Part shown: positions 7,785 to 19,823 of the stretch, piece after piece
Position numbering within the stretch: position 1 is the stretch's first letter
How the letters are laid out: every line of letters starts with the position of its first letter
NCBI RefSeq assembly: GCF_019145475.1
Contig: NZ_JAHTKI010000003.1
Location: forward strand, 62,001 to 126,000
Source: Pseudomonas botevensis
Lineage (GTDB): Bacteria; Pseudomonadota; Gammaproteobacteria; Pseudomonadales; Pseudomonadaceae
DNA: 64,000 bases
Reading direction: 5' to 3'
The notes under the pieces: model-generated
Databases searched by the model: none
Told to the model about the DNA's origin: nothing
The model's input: only the letters and a program-made list of their open reading frames with translations
Made by a program: the position numbers and the translations under genes

Positions 7785-10608
7785 AGTGACGAACCTCGCC
7801 GGCACCGTCGATGTTGTCCACGCAACGGCCGCAGATTTCCGGATGCTCCGGGTTCACGCCGACGTCTTCGCGGCAGTGCCAGCAACGGGCGCACTTGGCG
7901 AAGGCGGACTTGACGATCTTCAGCTTCAAGCCGCTGACTTCGGTAGTCACCGCATCGGCCGGCGCCTGTACGAACGGCGCAACGCTGGCGGTGGAGGTGA
8001 TCAGCACGAAGCGCAGTTCGTTGCTCAGTTTCGCCAGATCGTCGCTCAGAGCCTCTTCGGCAAACAGGGTCACTTCGGCTTGCAGGTTGCCACCGACGGC
8101 CTTGGCCGCACGCTGGATTTCCATTTCCTTGTTGACCGCGACTTTGACTTCCATGATCCGGTCCCAATAGGCACGGCCCAGTTCAAAGCCTTCCGGCAAC
8201 TCGGTCAGGCCTTCGTACCAGGTGTTGAGCATCACCGACTCGTTACGCTCGCCCGGCAGGTATTGCCACAGTTCGTCGGCGGTGAAGGCCAGGATCGGCG
8301 CGATCCAGCGCACCAGCGCTTCGGAGATGTGGAACAGCGCGGTCTGGCACGAGCGGCGAGCCTTGCTGTCGGCGCCGGTGGTGTACTGACGATCCTTGAT
8401 GATGTCGAGATAGAAACCACCCAGCTCCTGCACGCAGAAGTTGTGGATCTTCGAGTAGACGTTCCAGAAACGGTATTCGCCGTAGCTTTCTTTCAGCTCG
8501 TTTTGCAGCAGCAGGGTGCGATCCACCGCCCAGCGATCCAGCGCCAGCATTTCTTCGGCCGGCAGCAGGTCGGTGGCCGGATTGAAACCGGTCAGGTTGG
8601 AAAGCAGGAAGCGCGCGGTGTTACGGATACGCCGGTAGGCGTCCGCACTGCGCTGCAGGATCTGCTCGGACACGGCCATTTCGCCGGAGTAGTCGGTCGA
8701 AGCAACCCACAGACGCATGATGTCGGCGCCCAGGGTGTCGTTGACCTTTTGCGGCGCGATCACGTTGCCCAGGGACTTGGACATCTTGCGGCCGGCCTCG
8801 TCCACGGTGAAACCGTGGGTCAGCAGCTCGCGATACGGCGCGTGGTTGTCGATGGCGCAACCGGTCAGCAAGGAGGAGTGGAACCAGCCACGGTGCTGGT
8901 CGGAACCTTCCAGGTACAGGTCGGCGCGCGGGCCGCTCTCGTGGCCCATCGGGTGCGAGCCACGCAGCACATGCCAATGGGTGGTGCCGGAGTCGAACCA
9001 GACGTCGAGGGTGTCGCTGATCTTGTCGTACTGCGGCGCTTCATCGCCCAGCAGTTCGGCGGCGTCGAGTTTGAACCAGGCTTCGATGCCTTCGACTTCG
9101 ACGCGTTTGGCGACTTCTTCCATCAGTTCGACGGTGCGTGGGTGCAGTTCGCCGCTTTCCTTGTTCAGGAAGAACGGGATCGGCACACCCCAGTTGCGCT
9201 GACGGGAGATACACCAGTCCGGACGGTTGGCGATCATCGAGTGCAGGCGCGCCTGGCCCCAGGCCGGAACGAACTTGGTGTCTTCGATGGCCTTGAGTGA
9301 GCGCACACGCAGGGTGTCGCCCGTGGTCGGCTGCTTGTCCATGCCAATGAACCACTGCGCGGTGGCACGGTAGATCAGCGGGGTCTTGTGGCGCCAGCAG
9401 TGCATGTAGCTATGGTCGATGACAGTCGTGTGCAGCAGCGCACCGACTTCGGTCAGCTTGTCGACGATGGCCGGGTTGGCTTTCCAGATGAACTGGCCGC
9501 CGAAGAACTCCAGCGACGGCACGTACACGCCGTTGCTCTGCACCGGGTTGAGGATGTCATCGTTGACCATGCCGTACTTCTTGCAGGTCACGAAGTCGTC
9601 CACGCCATAGGCCGGGGCGGAGTGAACCACGCCGGTGCCGGCGCCCAGTTCCACGTAGTCGGCCAGGTAGACCGGCGACAGGCGGTCGTAGAACGGATGA
9701 CGGAAGTTGATCAGCTCCAGCGCCGAACCCGGAGCGGTGGCCAGTACCGAGCCTTCAACGCCATAACGGGTCAGACAGGACTCGACCAGCTCTTCGGCCA
9801 GAACCAGCAACTTGTCGCCGATATCGACCAGGGCGTAGTTGAATTCCGGGTGAACGTTCAGCGCCTGGTTGGCCGGAATGGTCCACGGGGTGGTGGTCCA
9901 GATCACGATCGAGGCAGGCTTGGCCAGCGACGGCAGGCCGAACGCGGCGGCCAGTCTGGCTTCGTCGGCAATCGGGAAGGCGACGTCGATGGTCGAGGAC
10001 TTCTTGTTCTCATACTCGACTTCCGCTTCGGCCAGGGCCGAACCGCAATCGAAGCACCAGTTCACCGGCTTCAGGCCCTTGAACACGAAACCGCCCTTGA
10101 CGATTTCGGCGAGGGCGCGGATTTCACCGGCCTCGTTCTTGAAGTCCATGGTCTTGTACGGGTTGGCGAAGTCGCCCAGCACGCCGAGGCGGATGAACTC
10201 GGACTTCTGTCCTTCGATCTGCTCGGTGGCGTAGGCGCGGCACAGTTCGCGGGTCTTGTCCGCGCCCAGGTTCTTGCCGTGAGTCACTTCAACCTTGTGT
10301 TCGATCGGCAGGCCGTGGCAATCCCAGCCCGGGACATAAGGCGCGTCGAAGCCCGACAGGGTCTTCGAGCGGATGATCATGTCCTTGAGAATCTTGTTCA
10401 GTGCGTGACCGATGTGAATCGTGCCGTTGGCATACGGAGGACCGTCGTGCAGAACGAACTTCGGACGATCCTTGCCAATCTCGCGCAACTTTCCGTACAG
10501 GCCAATACTGTCCCAGCGCTGCAGGATCTGCGGTTCGCGCTGTGGCAGGCCGGCCTTCATTGGGAAGGCGGTGTCCGGAAGGTTTAGCGTGGCTTTATAG
10601 TCGGTCAT
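7777..10608 (-). CDS. ileS: IleS, isoleucyl-tRNA synthetase
   Basis: Class I synthetase charging tRNA-Ile, 943 residues. HIGH is at residues 65-68, KMSKS begins at K608, and the C-terminal zinc finger is [24 protein letters not shown] in its key parts CARCWHC and CGRC. The editing domain lies between the two active-site motifs. It follows ribF closely (13 bases) and overlaps lspA, the conserved proteobacterial arrangement. Confidence 0.98.
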   Translation of the reverse strand: MTDYKATLNLPDTAFPMKAGLPQREPQILQRWDSIGLYGKLREIGKDRPKFVLHDGPPYANGTIHIGHALNKILKDMIIRSKTLSGFDAPYVPGWDCHGLPIEHKVEVTHGKNLGADKTRELCRAYATEQIEGQKSEFIRLGVLGDFANPYKTMDFKNEAGEIRALAEIVKGGFVFKGLKPVNWCFDCGSALAEAEVEYENKKSSTIDVAFPIADEARLAAAFGLPSLAKPASIVIWTTTPWTIPANQALNVHPEFNYALVDIGDKLLVLAEELVESCLTRYGVEGSVLATAPGSALELINFRHPFYDRLSPVYLADYVELGAGTGVVHSAPAYGVDDFVTCKKYGMVNDDILNPVQSNGVYVPSLEFFGGQFIWKANPAIVDKLTEVGALLHTTVIDHSYMHCWRHKTPLIYRATAQWFIGMDKQPTTGDTLRVRSLKAIEDTKFVPAWGQARLHSMIANRPDWCISRQRNWGVPIPFFLNKESGELHPRTVELMEEVAKRVEVEGIEAWFKLDAAELLGDEAPQYDKISDTLDVWFDSGTTHWHVLRGSHPMGHESGPRADLYLEGSDQHRGWFHSSLLTGCAIDNHAPYRELLTHGFTVDEAGRKMSKSLGNVIAPQKVNDTLGADIMRLWVASTDYSGEMAVSEQILQRSADAYRRIRNTARFLLSNLTGFNPATDLLPAEEMLALDRWAVDRTLLLQNELKESYGEYRFWNVYSKIHNFCVQELGGFYLDIIKDRQYTTGADSKARRSCQTALFHISEALVRWIAPILAFTADELWQYLPGERNESVMLNTWYEGLTELPEGFELGRAYWDRIMEVKVAVNKEMEIQRAAKAVGGNLQAEVTLFAEEALSDDLAKLSNELRFVLITSTASVAPFVQAPADAVTTEVSGLKLKIVKSAFAKCARCWHCREDVGVNPEHPEICGRCVDNIDGAGEVRHYA

Positions 10609-10621
10609 TTAAGGCTCTTCA

Positions 10622-11560
10622 TTAGCGATGGGCGCTAGGTGCGGCTAGTGCACGGGCGGCGGCGACATCCGCGTTGATCGCCGTTTTCAGTGCCTCCAGG
10701 GAGGCGAAGCGCTGCTCTTCACGCAGCTTTTGGTGGAAAACCACCGTCAGACGCCGGTCATACAGATCGCCGGCAAAATCCAGAAGATGAACTTCAAGGT
10801 GGGCCTTGCCATCACCTTGTACCGTGGGCCGTACGCCGATGTTGGCGACGCCGGGCCAGGTCTTGCCGTCGATGTCCACATCCACCAGATAGACCCCGGT
10901 GAACGGCACGCGACGACGCTTGAGTTGAATGTTGGCAGTGGGCGTACCCAGTTGCCGGGCCAGTTTCTGGCCATGCAGCACACGACCGGCGATCCGGTAC
11001 GGGCGGCCAAGCAGACGCTCGGCCAGGGCGAAGTCGGCGGCGGCCAACGCATTGCGCACCTGGGTGCTGCTGACGCGAATGCCGTCCAGCTCGACGGTTT
11101 GCGCGGCTTCCACGGTGAAGCCGTGAACCTGGCCGGCCTGCAACAGGAAATCGAAATCGCCGAGACGGTCGCAACCGAAGCGGAAATCGTCACCGACTTC
11201 CAGGTGCTGCACGCCCAGGCCATCCACCAGAATGGTGTCGACGAATTCACTGGCGCTGAGTTTGCTCAAGCGCTGATTGAATGCCAGACACAACACCCGG
11301 TCGACGCCTTCGGCGGCCAGCAGTTGCAGCTTGTCGCGCAACCGGGCCAGACGTGCAGGCGCGGTGTCCGGGGCGAAGAATTCCCGTGGCTGGGGCTCGA
11401 AAATCACCACGCAGCTGGGTACGCCCAACTCAAGCGCACGCTCACGCAGCCGGGCCAGGATAGCCTGGTGACCACGGTGAACACCGTCAAAGTTGCCAAT
11501 AGTGGCGACGCAGCCCCGATGCTGGGGGCGCAAGTTGTGGAGGCCTCGAACCAGCTGCAT
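10622..11560 (-). CDS. ribF: RibF, bifunctional riboflavin kinase / FMN adenylyltransferase
   Basis: Makes FMN and FAD from riboflavin. The N-terminal nucleotidyltransferase has IGNFDGVHRGHQ; the C-terminal flavokinase domain has the GTPTANIQL motif and NIGVRPT. The start at 11560 (MQLVRGLHNL) gives 312 residues, the family norm; further in-frame ATGs at 11578 and 11635 lie at or upstream of a TATAAT element (11589-11594) and so are doubtful. It heads the tight cluster ribF-ileS-lspA-fkpB. Confidence 0.96.
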   Translation of the reverse strand: MQLVRGLHNLRPQHRGCVATIGNFDGVHRGHQAILARLRERALELGVPSCVVIFEPQPREFFAPDTAPARLARLRDKLQLLAAEGVDRVLCLAFNQRLSKLSASEFVDTILVDGLGVQHLEVGDDFRFGCDRLGDFDFLLQAGQVHGFTVEAAQTVELDGIRVSSTQVRNALAAADFALAERLLGRPYRIAGRVLHGQKLARQLGTPTANIQLKRRRVPFTGVYLVDVDIDGKTWPGVANIGVRPTVQGDGKAHLEVHLLDFAGDLYDRRLTVVFHQKLREEQRFASLEALKTAINADVAAARALAAPSAHR

Positions 11561-11588
11561 AACGCGCTTCTTGCTCATAAAGTGGCCG

Positions 11589-11594
11589 ATTATA
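11589..11594 (-). promoter_or_regulatory. Candidate -10 element for ribF
   Basis: Read on the minus strand the bases are TATAAT, 28 bases before the chosen ribF ATG. No good -35 hexamer stands 16-18 bases upstream, so this is only a candidate. It supports the shorter ribF start. Confidence 0.4.
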
Positions 11595-11689
11595 ACCACA
11601 CCCGACGGCCGACGACAGGCAACACCGTAACCCAAAGTGTTCGAGCCGACAAAATTGCCGGCCCGCGCCCGTTCATCAGGATAAAAACC

Positions 11690-13228
11690 TCAGTTCAACG
11701 CCTTGCGATTGAAGTCGCGCAGACGGAAACCCAGCAACAGCAACATACCGAAATACGCCACCACGCCCGCCGCAATCAGCAGGCCCAGGCGCAGGAAGCG
11801 CTCCAGCATGTGTCCCTGATCCCAGGCCGGCATGAAATGCATGCCAATCAACAACACCGCCGACATCACCGCCACCGCCAGCAACAATTTCAACGCGAAT
11901 TTCCGCCAGCCCGGCTGCGGCTGATACATCTGCTGCTTGCGCAGTTGATAAAACAGCAACCCGGCGTTGAGGCAGGCGCCGGCACTGATTGCCAATGCCA
12001 GACCGGCATGAGCCAGCGGGCCGATCAACACCAGGTTGAACAGCTGGGTGACCACCAGGGTGAAGATTGCGATTTTCACCGGTGTACGGATGTTCTGTTG
12101 CGCATAAAAGCCCGGCGCCAGCACTTTGATCACGATAATCCCAAGCAGACCGACAGAATAGGCAATCAACGCCCGCTGGGTCATGGCCGCATCAAAACCG
12201 CTGAACTGACCGTACTGGAACAATGACACGGTCAGCGGCTCGGCAAGAATCCCCAGGGCCAGCGCACACGGCAGCACCAGCACGAAGCACAGGCGCAGGC
12301 CCCAGTCGAGAATCCGCGAATACTCGTGACGATCCTTGTTTGCATAGGTTTTTGCCAGGGTCGGCAGCAGGATCGTGCCCAGCGCCACGCCCAGCACGCC
12401 GGACGGCAGCTCCATCAGACGGTCGGCGTAATACATCCACGACACCGACCCGGCCACCAGAAACGAGGCAAAAATGGTGTTGATGATCAGGGAGATCTGG
12501 CTGACCGACACGCCGACGATCGCCGGCAGCATCTGCTTCATCACCCGCCAGACGCCGGTGTCCCGCAGATTCAGCCGCGGCAGCACCAGCATGCCGATCT
12601 TTTTCAGGGCCGGCAGTTGATAGAGCAACTGCGCCAGCCCTCCGACCAGCACCGCCCAGCCGAGGGCCATGACCGGCGGATCGAAGTACGGCGTCAGGAA
12701 CAGCGCAAACACGATCATGCTGACATTGAGCAGGGTCGGCACGAATGCCGGCACCGAGAAACGGTTCCAGGTATTGAGAATCGCCCCGGCCAGGGACGAC
12801 AGGGAGATCAGCAATATATAAGGAAAGGTCACTCGCAGCAGATCGGAGGTCAGCTGGAATTTTTCCGGCGAATCGACAAAACCGGGGGCCGTGACCCAGA
12901 TCACCCAGGGTGCGGCGATCATGCCCAGCACGGTGACCAGCGCCAGTACCAGGGTCAGCAGACCGGAAACATAGGCAATAAAGGTGCGGGTCGCTTCTTC
13001 GCCCTGCTGGCTTTTGTATTCGGCAAGAATCGGCACGAATGCCTGGGAAAAAGCCCCCTCGGCGAAGATCCGCCGCAGCAGATTGGGCAGTTTGAAGGCA
13101 ATAAAGAAGGCGTCCGTCGCCATTCCGGCGCCGAATATGCGCGCGATGAGGGTGTCACGAACAAACCCGAGAATCCGGGAAAGCATCGTGATAGAGCTGA
13201 CGGCGGCCAACGATTTGAGCAGGTTCAT
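11690..13228 (-). CDS. murJ: MurJ, lipid II flippase
   Basis: Integral membrane protein of the MOP superfamily that flips lipid II for peptidoglycan synthesis; 512 residues with about 14 transmembrane segments. The N-terminus [20 protein letters not shown] and [12 protein letters not shown] are diagnostic, as is [18 protein letters not shown]. It precedes ribF on the same strand, with about 130 bases between them, and is divergent from rpsT, the same neighbourhood as in other pseudomonads. Confidence 0.97.
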   Translation of the reverse strand: MNLLKSLAAVSSITMLSRILGFVRDTLIARIFGAGMATDAFFIAFKLPNLLRRIFAEGAFSQAFVPILAEYKSQQGEEATRTFIAYVSGLLTLVLALVTVLGMIAAPWVIWVTAPGFVDSPEKFQLTSDLLRVTFPYILLISLSSLAGAILNTWNRFSVPAFVPTLLNVSMIVFALFLTPYFDPPVMALGWAVLVGGLAQLLYQLPALKKIGMLVLPRLNLRDTGVWRVMKQMLPAIVGVSVSQISLIINTIFASFLVAGSVSWMYYADRLMELPSGVLGVALGTILLPTLAKTYANKDRHEYSRILDWGLRLCFVLVLPCALALGILAEPLTVSLFQYGQFSGFDAAMTQRALIAYSVGLLGIIVIKVLAPGFYAQQNIRTPVKIAIFTLVVTQLFNLVLIGPLAHAGLALAISAGACLNAGLLFYQLRKQQMYQPQPGWRKFALKLLLAVAVMSAVLLIGMHFMPAWDQGHMLERFLRLGLLIAAGVVAYFGMLLLLGFRLRDFNRKALN

Positions 13229-13398
13229 TGAAGGAATTTGTGCCTGTCGATAAACAGCAGGCGAACAATGCGCCTACTTGTGCGATACTCCGCGCCGCAA
13301 CAGCACAGAGCCAAAGCTCGCGAGTTTACAGGTCACACGCCGGAAATAAATATCCCGTCGCTTTAACCCTACCACTTAGCGGAACGTCTCAAGCGCCC

Positions 13399-13427
13399 TT
13401 GACAAGACTTCAACTCATCGGCATGAT
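13399..13427 (+). promoter_or_regulatory. Candidate sigma-70 promoter of rpsT
   Basis: TTGACA at 13399-13404, a 17-base spacer and CATGAT at 13422-13427 (four of six -10 bases). This lies 54 bases before the rpsT start. Confidence 0.55.
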
Positions 13428-13480
13428 TCGCGGCCTATTTTGTTTGCTATTTCCCAAAAAGTCTTTCGAGGAGCTCGACG

Positions 13481-13753
13481 GTGGCCAACACACCTTCCGC
13501 CAAAAAACGTGCAAAACAGGCTGAGAAGCGTCGCAGCCACAACGCCAGCCTGCGTTCCATGGTCCGTACCTACATCAAGAACGTAGTTAAGGCCATCGAC
13601 GCAAAAGACGCTGAAAAAGCTCAAGCTGCATACGTTCTGGCTGTACCTGTTATCGACCGCATGGCCGATAAAGGCATCATCCACAAGAACAAGGCCGCTC
13701 GTCATAAGAGCCGCCTGAATGGTCACGTCAAGGCACTGAAAGCTGCTGCCTAA
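13481..13753 (+). CDS. rpsT: Ribosomal protein S20
   Basis: 30S subunit protein binding 16S rRNA, 90 residues, highly basic and helical: [17 protein letters not shown] at the N-terminus and [15 protein letters not shown] near the end. The start is GTG at 13481, seven bases after GAGGAG; S20 genes commonly use weak starts linked to autoregulation. A perfect terminator follows at 13771. It is divergent from murJ. Confidence 0.98.
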   Translation: MANTPSAKKRAKQAEKRRSHNASLRSMVRTYIKNVVKAIDAKDAEKAQAAYVLAVPVIDRMADKGIIHKNKAARHKSRLNGHVKALKAAA

Positions 13754-13770
13754 GCGACGTAATCATTAAA

Positions 13771-13798
13771 AAACCGACCCAAGGGTCGGTTTTTTATT
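13771..13798 (+). terminator. rpsT terminator
   Basis: Stem AAAAACCGACCC / GGGTCGGTTTTT with a two-base loop, running into a T tract. The A-rich left arm also makes it usable from the other strand. Confidence 0.9.
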
Positions 13799-13830
13799 GC
13801 CTGCGATTTGCCGAACAGCGTGCAAAAAAA

Positions 13831-13850
13831 TGGGAGCAAACCTGCTCCCA
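13831..13850. repeat. Short REP-like hairpin between rpsT and creA
   Basis: TGGGAGCA-AACC-TGCTCCCA, a perfect 8-bp stem made of the ends of a REP element. It lies between two convergent genes and may add to termination of creA. Confidence 0.6.
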
Positions 13851-13869
13851 CATTTGGATCTACGCCAGA

Positions 13870-14334
13870 TTATCGGGCGCTGGCCCACGGCAGAATCGGG
13901 ATCGCCGTCACCGCATTCTGCGGACTACCCTCGATCAAGCGATCGCTGTAGACCAGATACACCAGGGTATTGCGCTTCTTGTCGAGAAAACGCACCACCT
14001 GCATGGTCTTGAATACCAGCGAAGTGCGCTCCTTGAACACCTCCTCGCCATCCTTCAGCTCACCCTTGAACTGGATCGGCCCGACCTGGCGACAGGCAAT
14101 CGAGGCCTCAGCACGATCCTCGGCCAAACCCAGACCACCCTTCACGCCGCCAGTCTTGGCACGCGACAGATAGCAGGTCACCCCCTCGACCTTCGGATCA
14201 TCGAATGCCTCGACCACGATCCGGTCATTCGGCCCGACAAACTTGAACACCGTCGACACCTGACCGATTTCCTCGGCCGAGGCCAGCAATGGCAACGCCA
14301 TCAGCAAGCCCAACAATCCTTTTGCCATGCGCAT
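13870..14334 (-). CDS. creA: CreA family periplasmic protein
   Basis: 154-residue protein with a signal peptide ([20 protein letters not shown]) and the CreA-family segments [31 protein letters not shown] and [11 protein letters not shown]. The family's function is unknown despite its name (it is encoded near creBCD in E. coli). It follows proB with a 10-base gap and is probably cotranscribed with it; AAGGAAAA precedes the ATG. Confidence 0.88.
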   Translation of the reverse strand: MRMAKGLLGLLMALPLLASAEEIGQVSTVFKFVGPNDRIVVEAFDDPKVEGVTCYLSRAKTGGVKGGLGLAEDRAEASIACRQVGPIQFKGELKDGEEVFKERTSLVFKTMQVVRFLDKKRNTLVYLVYSDRLIEGSPQNAVTAIPILPWASAR

Positions 14335-14344
14335 CGCGTTTTCC

Positions 14345-15463
14345 TTAAACCAGAATCAGGTTGTCACGGTGAACCAGCTCCGGCTCAGCCATGTAGCCCA
14401 GCAAACCGACAATCGCATCCGACGACTGACCGATGATTTTTTGTGCCTCCAGAGCGCTGTAGTTGGCCAGGCCACGGGCGATTTCACGACCGTCCGGCGC
14501 CACGCACACCACCATCTCGCCACGACGGAAGCTGCCCTGGACCAACTTCACACCGACCGGCAGCAGACTCTTGTTGCCCTGAGACAGCGCCGACACCGCA
14601 CCATCATCCAGCACCAGCGTGCCACGGGTCTGCAAATGCCCGGCCAGCCACTGCTTGCGCGCAGCCAGCATGCCGCGCTCAGGCGACAGCAGCGTACCGA
14701 TTCGCTCACCCGCCTTCAAACGGTCCAGCACGCGCTCCAGACGCCCACCCACAATGATGGTGTGCGCACCGGAACGCGCAGCCAGACGCGCCGCGCGCAG
14801 CTTGGTCTGCATGCCGCCACGCCCCAGCGCCCCGCCCGTACCGCCAGCGACCGCGTCCAGAGCCGGATCATCCGCGCGAGCCTCGTAGATCAGCTGCGCA
14901 TCGGGATTGTTGCGCGGATCGGCGTCGAACATGCCATCACGATCCGTGAGGATCACCAGCAGATCCGCCTCGACCAGATTCGCCACCAACGCCGCCAGCG
15001 TGTCGTTATCGCCGAAACGGATTTCATCGGTGACCACGGTGTCGTTCTCGTTGATCACCGGGATGACTTTCAGCTCGACCAGCGCACGCAAGGTGCTGCG
15101 GGCATTCAGGTAGCGCTTGCGGTCGGACAGATCGTCATGGGTCAGGAGAATCTGCGCGGTATGCCGGCCATGCTCGGCAAAGCTCGATTCCCAGGCCTGC
15201 ACCAAGCCCATCTGACCGATTGCGGCAGCGGCCTGGAGCTCGTGCATCGCACTGGGTCGTGCGGTCCAGCCCAGGCGACTCATGCCGGCCGCCACCGCCC
15301 CGGAGGACACCAGCACCAACTCGACACCGGCCTCATGCAGAGCCACCATCTGCTCGACCCAGACACCCATTGCCGCACGATCCAGCCCTTTGCCGTCAGC
15401 CGTCAGCAAAGCACTGCCGATCTTCACGACCCAACGCTGCGCACCTGTCACCTTGCTCCGCAT
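14345..15463 (-). CDS. proB: ProB, glutamate 5-kinase with PUA domain
   Basis: First step of proline synthesis, phosphorylating glutamate. 372 residues: the amino-acid kinase domain has [11 protein letters not shown] at the N-terminus, [17 protein letters not shown] and a C-terminal PUA domain. The start [11 protein letters not shown] at 15463 is the usual one; a second ATG directly precedes it. It lies downstream of obg but is separated from it by a clear terminator, so it probably has its own promoter. Confidence 0.96.
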   Translation of the reverse strand: MRSKVTGAQRWVVKIGSALLTADGKGLDRAAMGVWVEQMVALHEAGVELVLVSSGAVAAGMSRLGWTARPSAMHELQAAAAIGQMGLVQAWESSFAEHGRHTAQILLTHDDLSDRKRYLNARSTLRALVELKVIPVINENDTVVTDEIRFGDNDTLAALVANLVEADLLVILTDRDGMFDADPRNNPDAQLIYEARADDPALDAVAGGTGGALGRGGMQTKLRAARLAARSGAHTIIVGGRLERVLDRLKAGERIGTLLSPERGMLAARKQWLAGHLQTRGTLVLDDGAVSALSQGNKSLLPVGVKLVQGSFRRGEMVVCVAPDGREIARGLANYSALEAQKIIGQSSDAIVGLLGYMAEPELVHRDNLILV

Positions 15464-15540
15464 CATCTTCAACCTTAGCTTGAGGGCGACGCGACCCAGC
15501 GCCGCCCAAGACATTATTCGTGACTACCGATTTCCAGATA

Positions 15541-15568
15541 CTAAAACGCCGCTCGATTGAGCGGCGTT
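15541..15568 (-). terminator. obg terminator
   Basis: Perfect 10-bp stem AACGCCGCTC / GAGCGGCGTT with a four-base loop (15545-15568). On the minus strand it is followed by TTTTAG, placing it just after the obg stop codon. Confidence 0.8.
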
Positions 15569-15586
15569 CAAGTTTATCGCAACGGA

Positions 15587-16849
<1,263 letters not shown>

Positions 16850-16957
16850 TCAAGACATAAGACTCTTGCAAAAATGAGCGCAGCGAACCCAAGACACGAC
16901 CTGCATCGTACGCCGACAGCTCATGCAAACAGCTTTGCAAGAGACTCACCCCACAAA

Positions 16958-16990
16958 CGAAAAAGCCCCGTCGCAAGACAGGGCTCTTCC
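16958..16990 (-). terminator. rplU-rpmA terminator
   Basis: Stem AGCCCCGTC / GACAGGGCT (one wobble) with GCAA loop at 16964-16985; on the minus strand it is followed by TTTTTCG. It lies just after rpmA, so obg may be expressed by read-through or its own promoter. Confidence 0.75.
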
Positions 16991-17003
16991 AGCGATCACG
17001 CGA

Positions 17004-17261
17004 TTAGGCCGCGATTACGCTCACGTAACGACGACCGAAGGCGCCTTTTACTTCGAACTTGATCACGCCTTCGATTTTCGCGAAGAGGGTGTGATCTTTA
17101 CCCATGCCAACGCCGTAGCCAGCGTGGAATTGGGTGCCGCGCTGACGCACGATGATGTTGCCGGCCTTGATGACCTGGCCGCCATACATCTTCACGCCAA
17201 GGCGTTTGGCTTCTGAGTCGCGACCGTTACGGGTACTACCACCAGCTTTTTTGTGTGCCAT
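17004..17261 (-). CDS. rpmA: Ribosomal protein L27
   Basis: 50S subunit protein near the peptidyl transferase centre, 85 residues. It begins [19 protein letters not shown], where MAHKK directly starts the functional N-terminal tail with no cleavable extension as found in Firmicutes. AGGAG precedes the ATG. It lies 31 bases after rplU in the same operon. Confidence 0.98.
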   Translation of the reverse strand: MAHKKAGGSTRNGRDSEAKRLGVKMYGGQVIKAGNIIVRQRGTQFHAGYGVGMGKDHTLFAKIEGVIKFEVKGAFGRRYVSVIAA

Positions 17262-17292
17262 GAGTCAATTCTCCTAGTGAGGAATTAGGCGA

Positions 17293-17607
17293 TTAAGCCT
17301 GAATACCGGTGATTTTGATCTCGGTGTACCACTGGCGGTGGCCCATACGCTTCATGTGATGCTTACGACGACGGAACTTGATGATGCGGACTTTATCGTG
17401 ACGACCTTGGGAGATCACTTCAGCCACAACGGTAGCGCCAGCAACAACTGGAGCGCCGATATTCACGTCGTCGCCATTGGCAACCAACAGAACGCGATCA
17501 AAAGTCACGGATTCGCCGGTAGCGACTTCCAGTTTTTCGATCTTCAGGTATTCACCTGGTGCAACTTTGTACTGCTTGCCACCAGTAACGATTACTGCAT
17601 AAGACAT
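17293..17607 (-). CDS. rplU: Ribosomal protein L21
   Basis: 50S subunit protein binding 23S rRNA, 104 residues: [19 protein letters not shown] at the N-terminus and [16 protein letters not shown] near the end. The start at 17607 follows GGAGA; an in-frame upstream ATG at 17823 would add a non-conserved extension. First gene of the rplU-rpmA operon, with a leader of about 120 bases if the promoter at 17739-17767 is used. Confidence 0.98.
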   Translation of the reverse strand: MSYAVIVTGGKQYKVAPGEYLKIEKLEVATGESVTFDRVLLVANGDDVNIGAPVVAGATVVAEVISQGRHDKVRIIKFRRRKHHMKRMGHRQWYTEIKITGIQA

Positions 17608-17738
17608 GGTATTTCTCCGATAATCCTGCTCACCCAGCTCTTTATAAGAAGAGGTATTGGCTGGCATGGCTGCATTGGGCTGGAGGCCCGATTGCAATTG
17701 CGTAAGGCAGGTGCTGCCCAGGAAGTTCAGGGTGCGCG

Positions 17739-17767
17739 ATTGTACGCAAGGCGCGGAAGTCATGCAA
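17739..17767 (-). promoter_or_regulatory. Candidate promoter of rplU-rpmA
   Basis: On the minus strand TTGCAT (17767-17762), a 17-base spacer, then TACAAT (17744-17739; five of six). It is back-to-back with the ispB promoter. Confidence 0.5.
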
Positions 17768-17785
17768 GTGGCCGTCCATCGCGCC

Positions 17786-17814
17786 TTGACACCTGCTGAC
17801 GTGGGTCCTAGCAT
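17786..17814 (+). promoter_or_regulatory. Candidate sigma-70 promoter of ispB
   Basis: Perfect -35 TTGACA at 17786-17791, 17-base spacer, TAGCAT at 17809-17814. It lies 32 bases before the ispB ATG. Confidence 0.6.
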
Positions 17815-17846
17815 GCCGCGCAACCCTTCTGGAGCACCTGTCGCTG

Positions 17847-18815
17847 ATGCAACCCCAAGCTTTCTACCGCGCGGTGGCGGACGATTTTAGCGCCGTCGAC
17901 GGCATCATCAAGAAGCAGCTGACTTCCCGAGTGCCGCTGGTATCGAAAATCGGCGATTACATCACGTCGGCCGGCGGCAAACGCCTGCGTCCTTTATTAG
18001 TATTGCTGTGCGGCAAGGCCCTGGGCCGTGAAGGCGACGACATGCGCCTGCTGGCCGCCACCATCGAATTCCTGCACACCGCCACCCTGCTGCATGACGA
18101 CGTCGTCGACATGTCCGGCATGCGCCGTGGCCGCTCGACCGCCAACGCCATGTGGGGCAACGCCCCGAGCGTGCTGGTCGGCGACTTCCTGTACTCGCGC
18201 TCGTTCGAGATGATGGTCGAACTGGGCTCGATGCCGGTGATGAAGATCCTGTCCCAGGCCACACGCATCATCGCCGAAGGCGAAGTGCTGCAACTGTCCA
18301 AGGTTCGCGACGCCAGCACCACCGAAGAAACCTACATGGAAGTCATCCGCGGCAAGACCGCGATGCTCTTCGAAGCCTCGACCCACAGTGCTGCGGCACT
18401 GGCCGGTGCCACCGCCGAGCAGAGCGAAGCCCTGCGCACCTTCGGCGATCACCTGGGTGTGGCGTTCCAGTTGGTCGACGATCTGCTCGACTACAAGGGC
18501 GACGCCGAAACGCTGGGCAAGAACGTCGGCGACGATCTGGCCGAAGGCAAACCGACCCTGCCGCTGATCTACACCATGCGCGAAGGCACGCCGGAACAGG
18601 CTGCACTGGTGCGCCAGGCGATCCAGAAAGGCGGGATCGAAGACCTGGAAAGCATCCGCATCGCCGTGGAAGCCTCCGGTTCGCTGGAGTACACCGCGCA
18701 ACTGGCCCGTGATTACGTGGCCCGCGCAATCAAATGCCTCGAGGCGCTGCCGGCCAGCGAATACCGCGATGCACTGGTTGAGCTGAGCGAGTTCGCGGTC
18801 GCCCGTACACACTGA
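17847..18815 (+). CDS. ispB: IspB-type long-chain polyprenyl diphosphate synthase
   Basis: Makes the ubiquinone side chain by adding IPP units to farnesyl diphosphate; 322 residues. The first aspartate-rich motif is DDVVD at 84-88 and the second DDLLD at 211-215. GGKRLRPLL and the basic RRGR stretch bind substrate. Pseudomonads mostly make ubiquinone-9, so the product is probably nonaprenyl rather than octaprenyl diphosphate (inference). Divergent from rplU. Confidence 0.95.
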   Translation: MQPQAFYRAVADDFSAVDGIIKKQLTSRVPLVSKIGDYITSAGGKRLRPLLVLLCGKALGREGDDMRLLAATIEFLHTATLLHDDVVDMSGMRRGRSTANAMWGNAPSVLVGDFLYSRSFEMMVELGSMPVMKILSQATRIIAEGEVLQLSKVRDASTTEETYMEVIRGKTAMLFEASTHSAAALAGATAEQSEALRTFGDHLGVAFQLVDDLLDYKGDAETLGKNVGDDLAEGKPTLPLIYTMREGTPEQAALVRQAIQKGGIEDLESIRIAVEASGSLEYTAQLARDYVARAIKCLEALPASEYRDALVELSEFAVARTH

Positions 18816-18830
18816 TTCTGCGACACCTTT

Positions 18831-18920
18831 GTGGGAGCGGGCTTGCTCGCGAAGACGGTAAACCAGTCAACCTTGATGCTGACTGAACCGGCCTCTTCGC
18901 GAGCAAGCCCGCTCCCACAG
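18831..18920. repeat. REPIN between ispB and the zinc-ribbon gene
   Basis: GTGGGAGCGGGCTTGCTCGC at the left and its near-perfect complement CGAGCAAGCCCGCTCCCAC at the right, about 45 bases apart. The most consensus-like of the three REPINs in the window. Confidence 0.93.
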
Positions 18921-18958
18921 TTGTTTCTGCGCTATGCCCGCTCTCCGTTAAAACCTTA

Positions 18959-18964
18959 TATAAT
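18959..18964 (+). promoter_or_regulatory. -10 element of the zinc-ribbon (yjdM-like) gene
   Basis: Perfect TATAAT 37 bases before the GTG start; no convincing -35 is seen. Confidence 0.45.
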
Positions 18965-19001
18965 GTGCGCCCTTTAACGATCCTCATACCAAGGAGCCTT
19001 A

Positions 19002-19343
19002 GTGAGCACGTTGCCACCCTGCCCGAAATGCAATTCCGAATACACCTACGAAGATGGTGCCCAACTGGTGTGCCCGGAGTGCGCCCATGAATGGTCTGCC
19101 GGCGGTGACGCCGAGGTAGCGGCCGATGATGCCGTGAAAAAAGACTCGGTCGGCAACGTCTTGCAGGACGGCGACACCATCACCGTGATCAAGGACCTGA
19201 AGGTCAAGGGCACCTCCCTGGTGGTCAAGGTCGGCACCAAGGTCAAGAACATCCGCCTGTGCGATGGCGACCACGACATCGACTGCAAGATCGACGGCAT
19301 CGGCCCGATGAAACTCAAGTCCGAGTTCGTCAGAAAAGTCTGA
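19002..19343 (+). CDS. yjdM: YjdM/PhnA-family zinc-ribbon protein
   Basis: 113 residues. The N-terminal zinc ribbon has [13 protein letters not shown] and VCPECAHEW (two CxxC pairs); the C-terminal half has the PhnA-family pattern [23 protein letters not shown]. The family was named for its place next to phosphonate genes in E. coli but is not shown to act on phosphonates, and none are nearby here. The start is GTG at 19002 after a strong AAGGAG. Confidence 0.9.
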   Translation: MSTLPPCPKCNSEYTYEDGAQLVCPECAHEWSAGGDAEVAADDAVKKDSVGNVLQDGDTITVIKDLKVKGTSLVVKVGTKVKNIRLCDGDHDIDCKIDGIGPMKLKSEFVRKV

Positions 19344-19503
19344 TTCTGCTGTCCGCCATCCCGCGCCCTGCGCGGGATGGCGCACCACTCCTGCCCTTCC
19401 CCCGCGACAAATCCGCGCACTAGCCAAACGCCAGCCGTTTTGACCCTACGCAATCTTTACCCGCAAAAAATCACAAACCGCCAATAGGCGCTTGCTATTT
19501 GAC

Positions 19504-19523
19504 GAATAAGAATTATTCTCATT
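19504..19523 (+). promoter_or_regulatory. Candidate Fur box
   Basis: GAATAAGAATTATTCTCATT; on the other strand AATGAGAATAATTCTTATTC, very close to the usual Pseudomonas Fur site with its repeated GAATAATTATC-type units. It lies 28 bases before the ATG of the small gene at 19551, where it would cover the promoter. Confidence 0.7.
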
Positions 19524-19550
19524 GAAACCCTTTCAATGGAGATGAGAACC

Positions 19551-19808
19551 ATGACTTATTTGATCGACGCCTGGCTGGATCGCCCGCATCCGTATCTGCG
19601 AATCCTGCACCGGGAAACCGGGGAAGTCTGTGCCGTTCTGGAAGAAGAAGCGCTGCATGAGCTGCAGGATCAAGGCGATCTGGACGTCAGCGGCCTGAGT
19701 TCCAGCGAACCGGTGGTGCTCAAGGAGCTGGTGCGCAACCTGTTCCTGTTCTGCTATGCCCGGGCCTTGCGCCCGACCAGTGAGCTGCATCACAAGATCG
19801 AATTATGA
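19551..19808 (+). CDS. Small conserved Pseudomonas protein, probably iron-regulated (PA4570-like by position)
   Basis: 85-residue acidic protein, MTYLIDAWLDRPHPYLRILH at the N-terminus, no signal peptide, no recognised domain. The start at 19551 is chosen because GGAG stands 9 bases upstream; an in-frame ATG at 19536 has no such site. It occupies the place of PA4570 next to ispB and fklB in P. aeruginosa, a gene I recall as induced by iron limitation. The Fur box upstream fits that. Function unknown; its residues LEEEALHELQDQGDLDVSGL suggest a small helical regulator-like fold, which is speculation. Confidence 0.75.
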   Translation: MTYLIDAWLDRPHPYLRILHRETGEVCAVLEEEALHELQDQGDLDVSGLSSSEPVVLKELVRNLFLFCYARALRPTSELHHKIEL

Positions 19809-19823
19809 GGAACGCCGCAGAAC

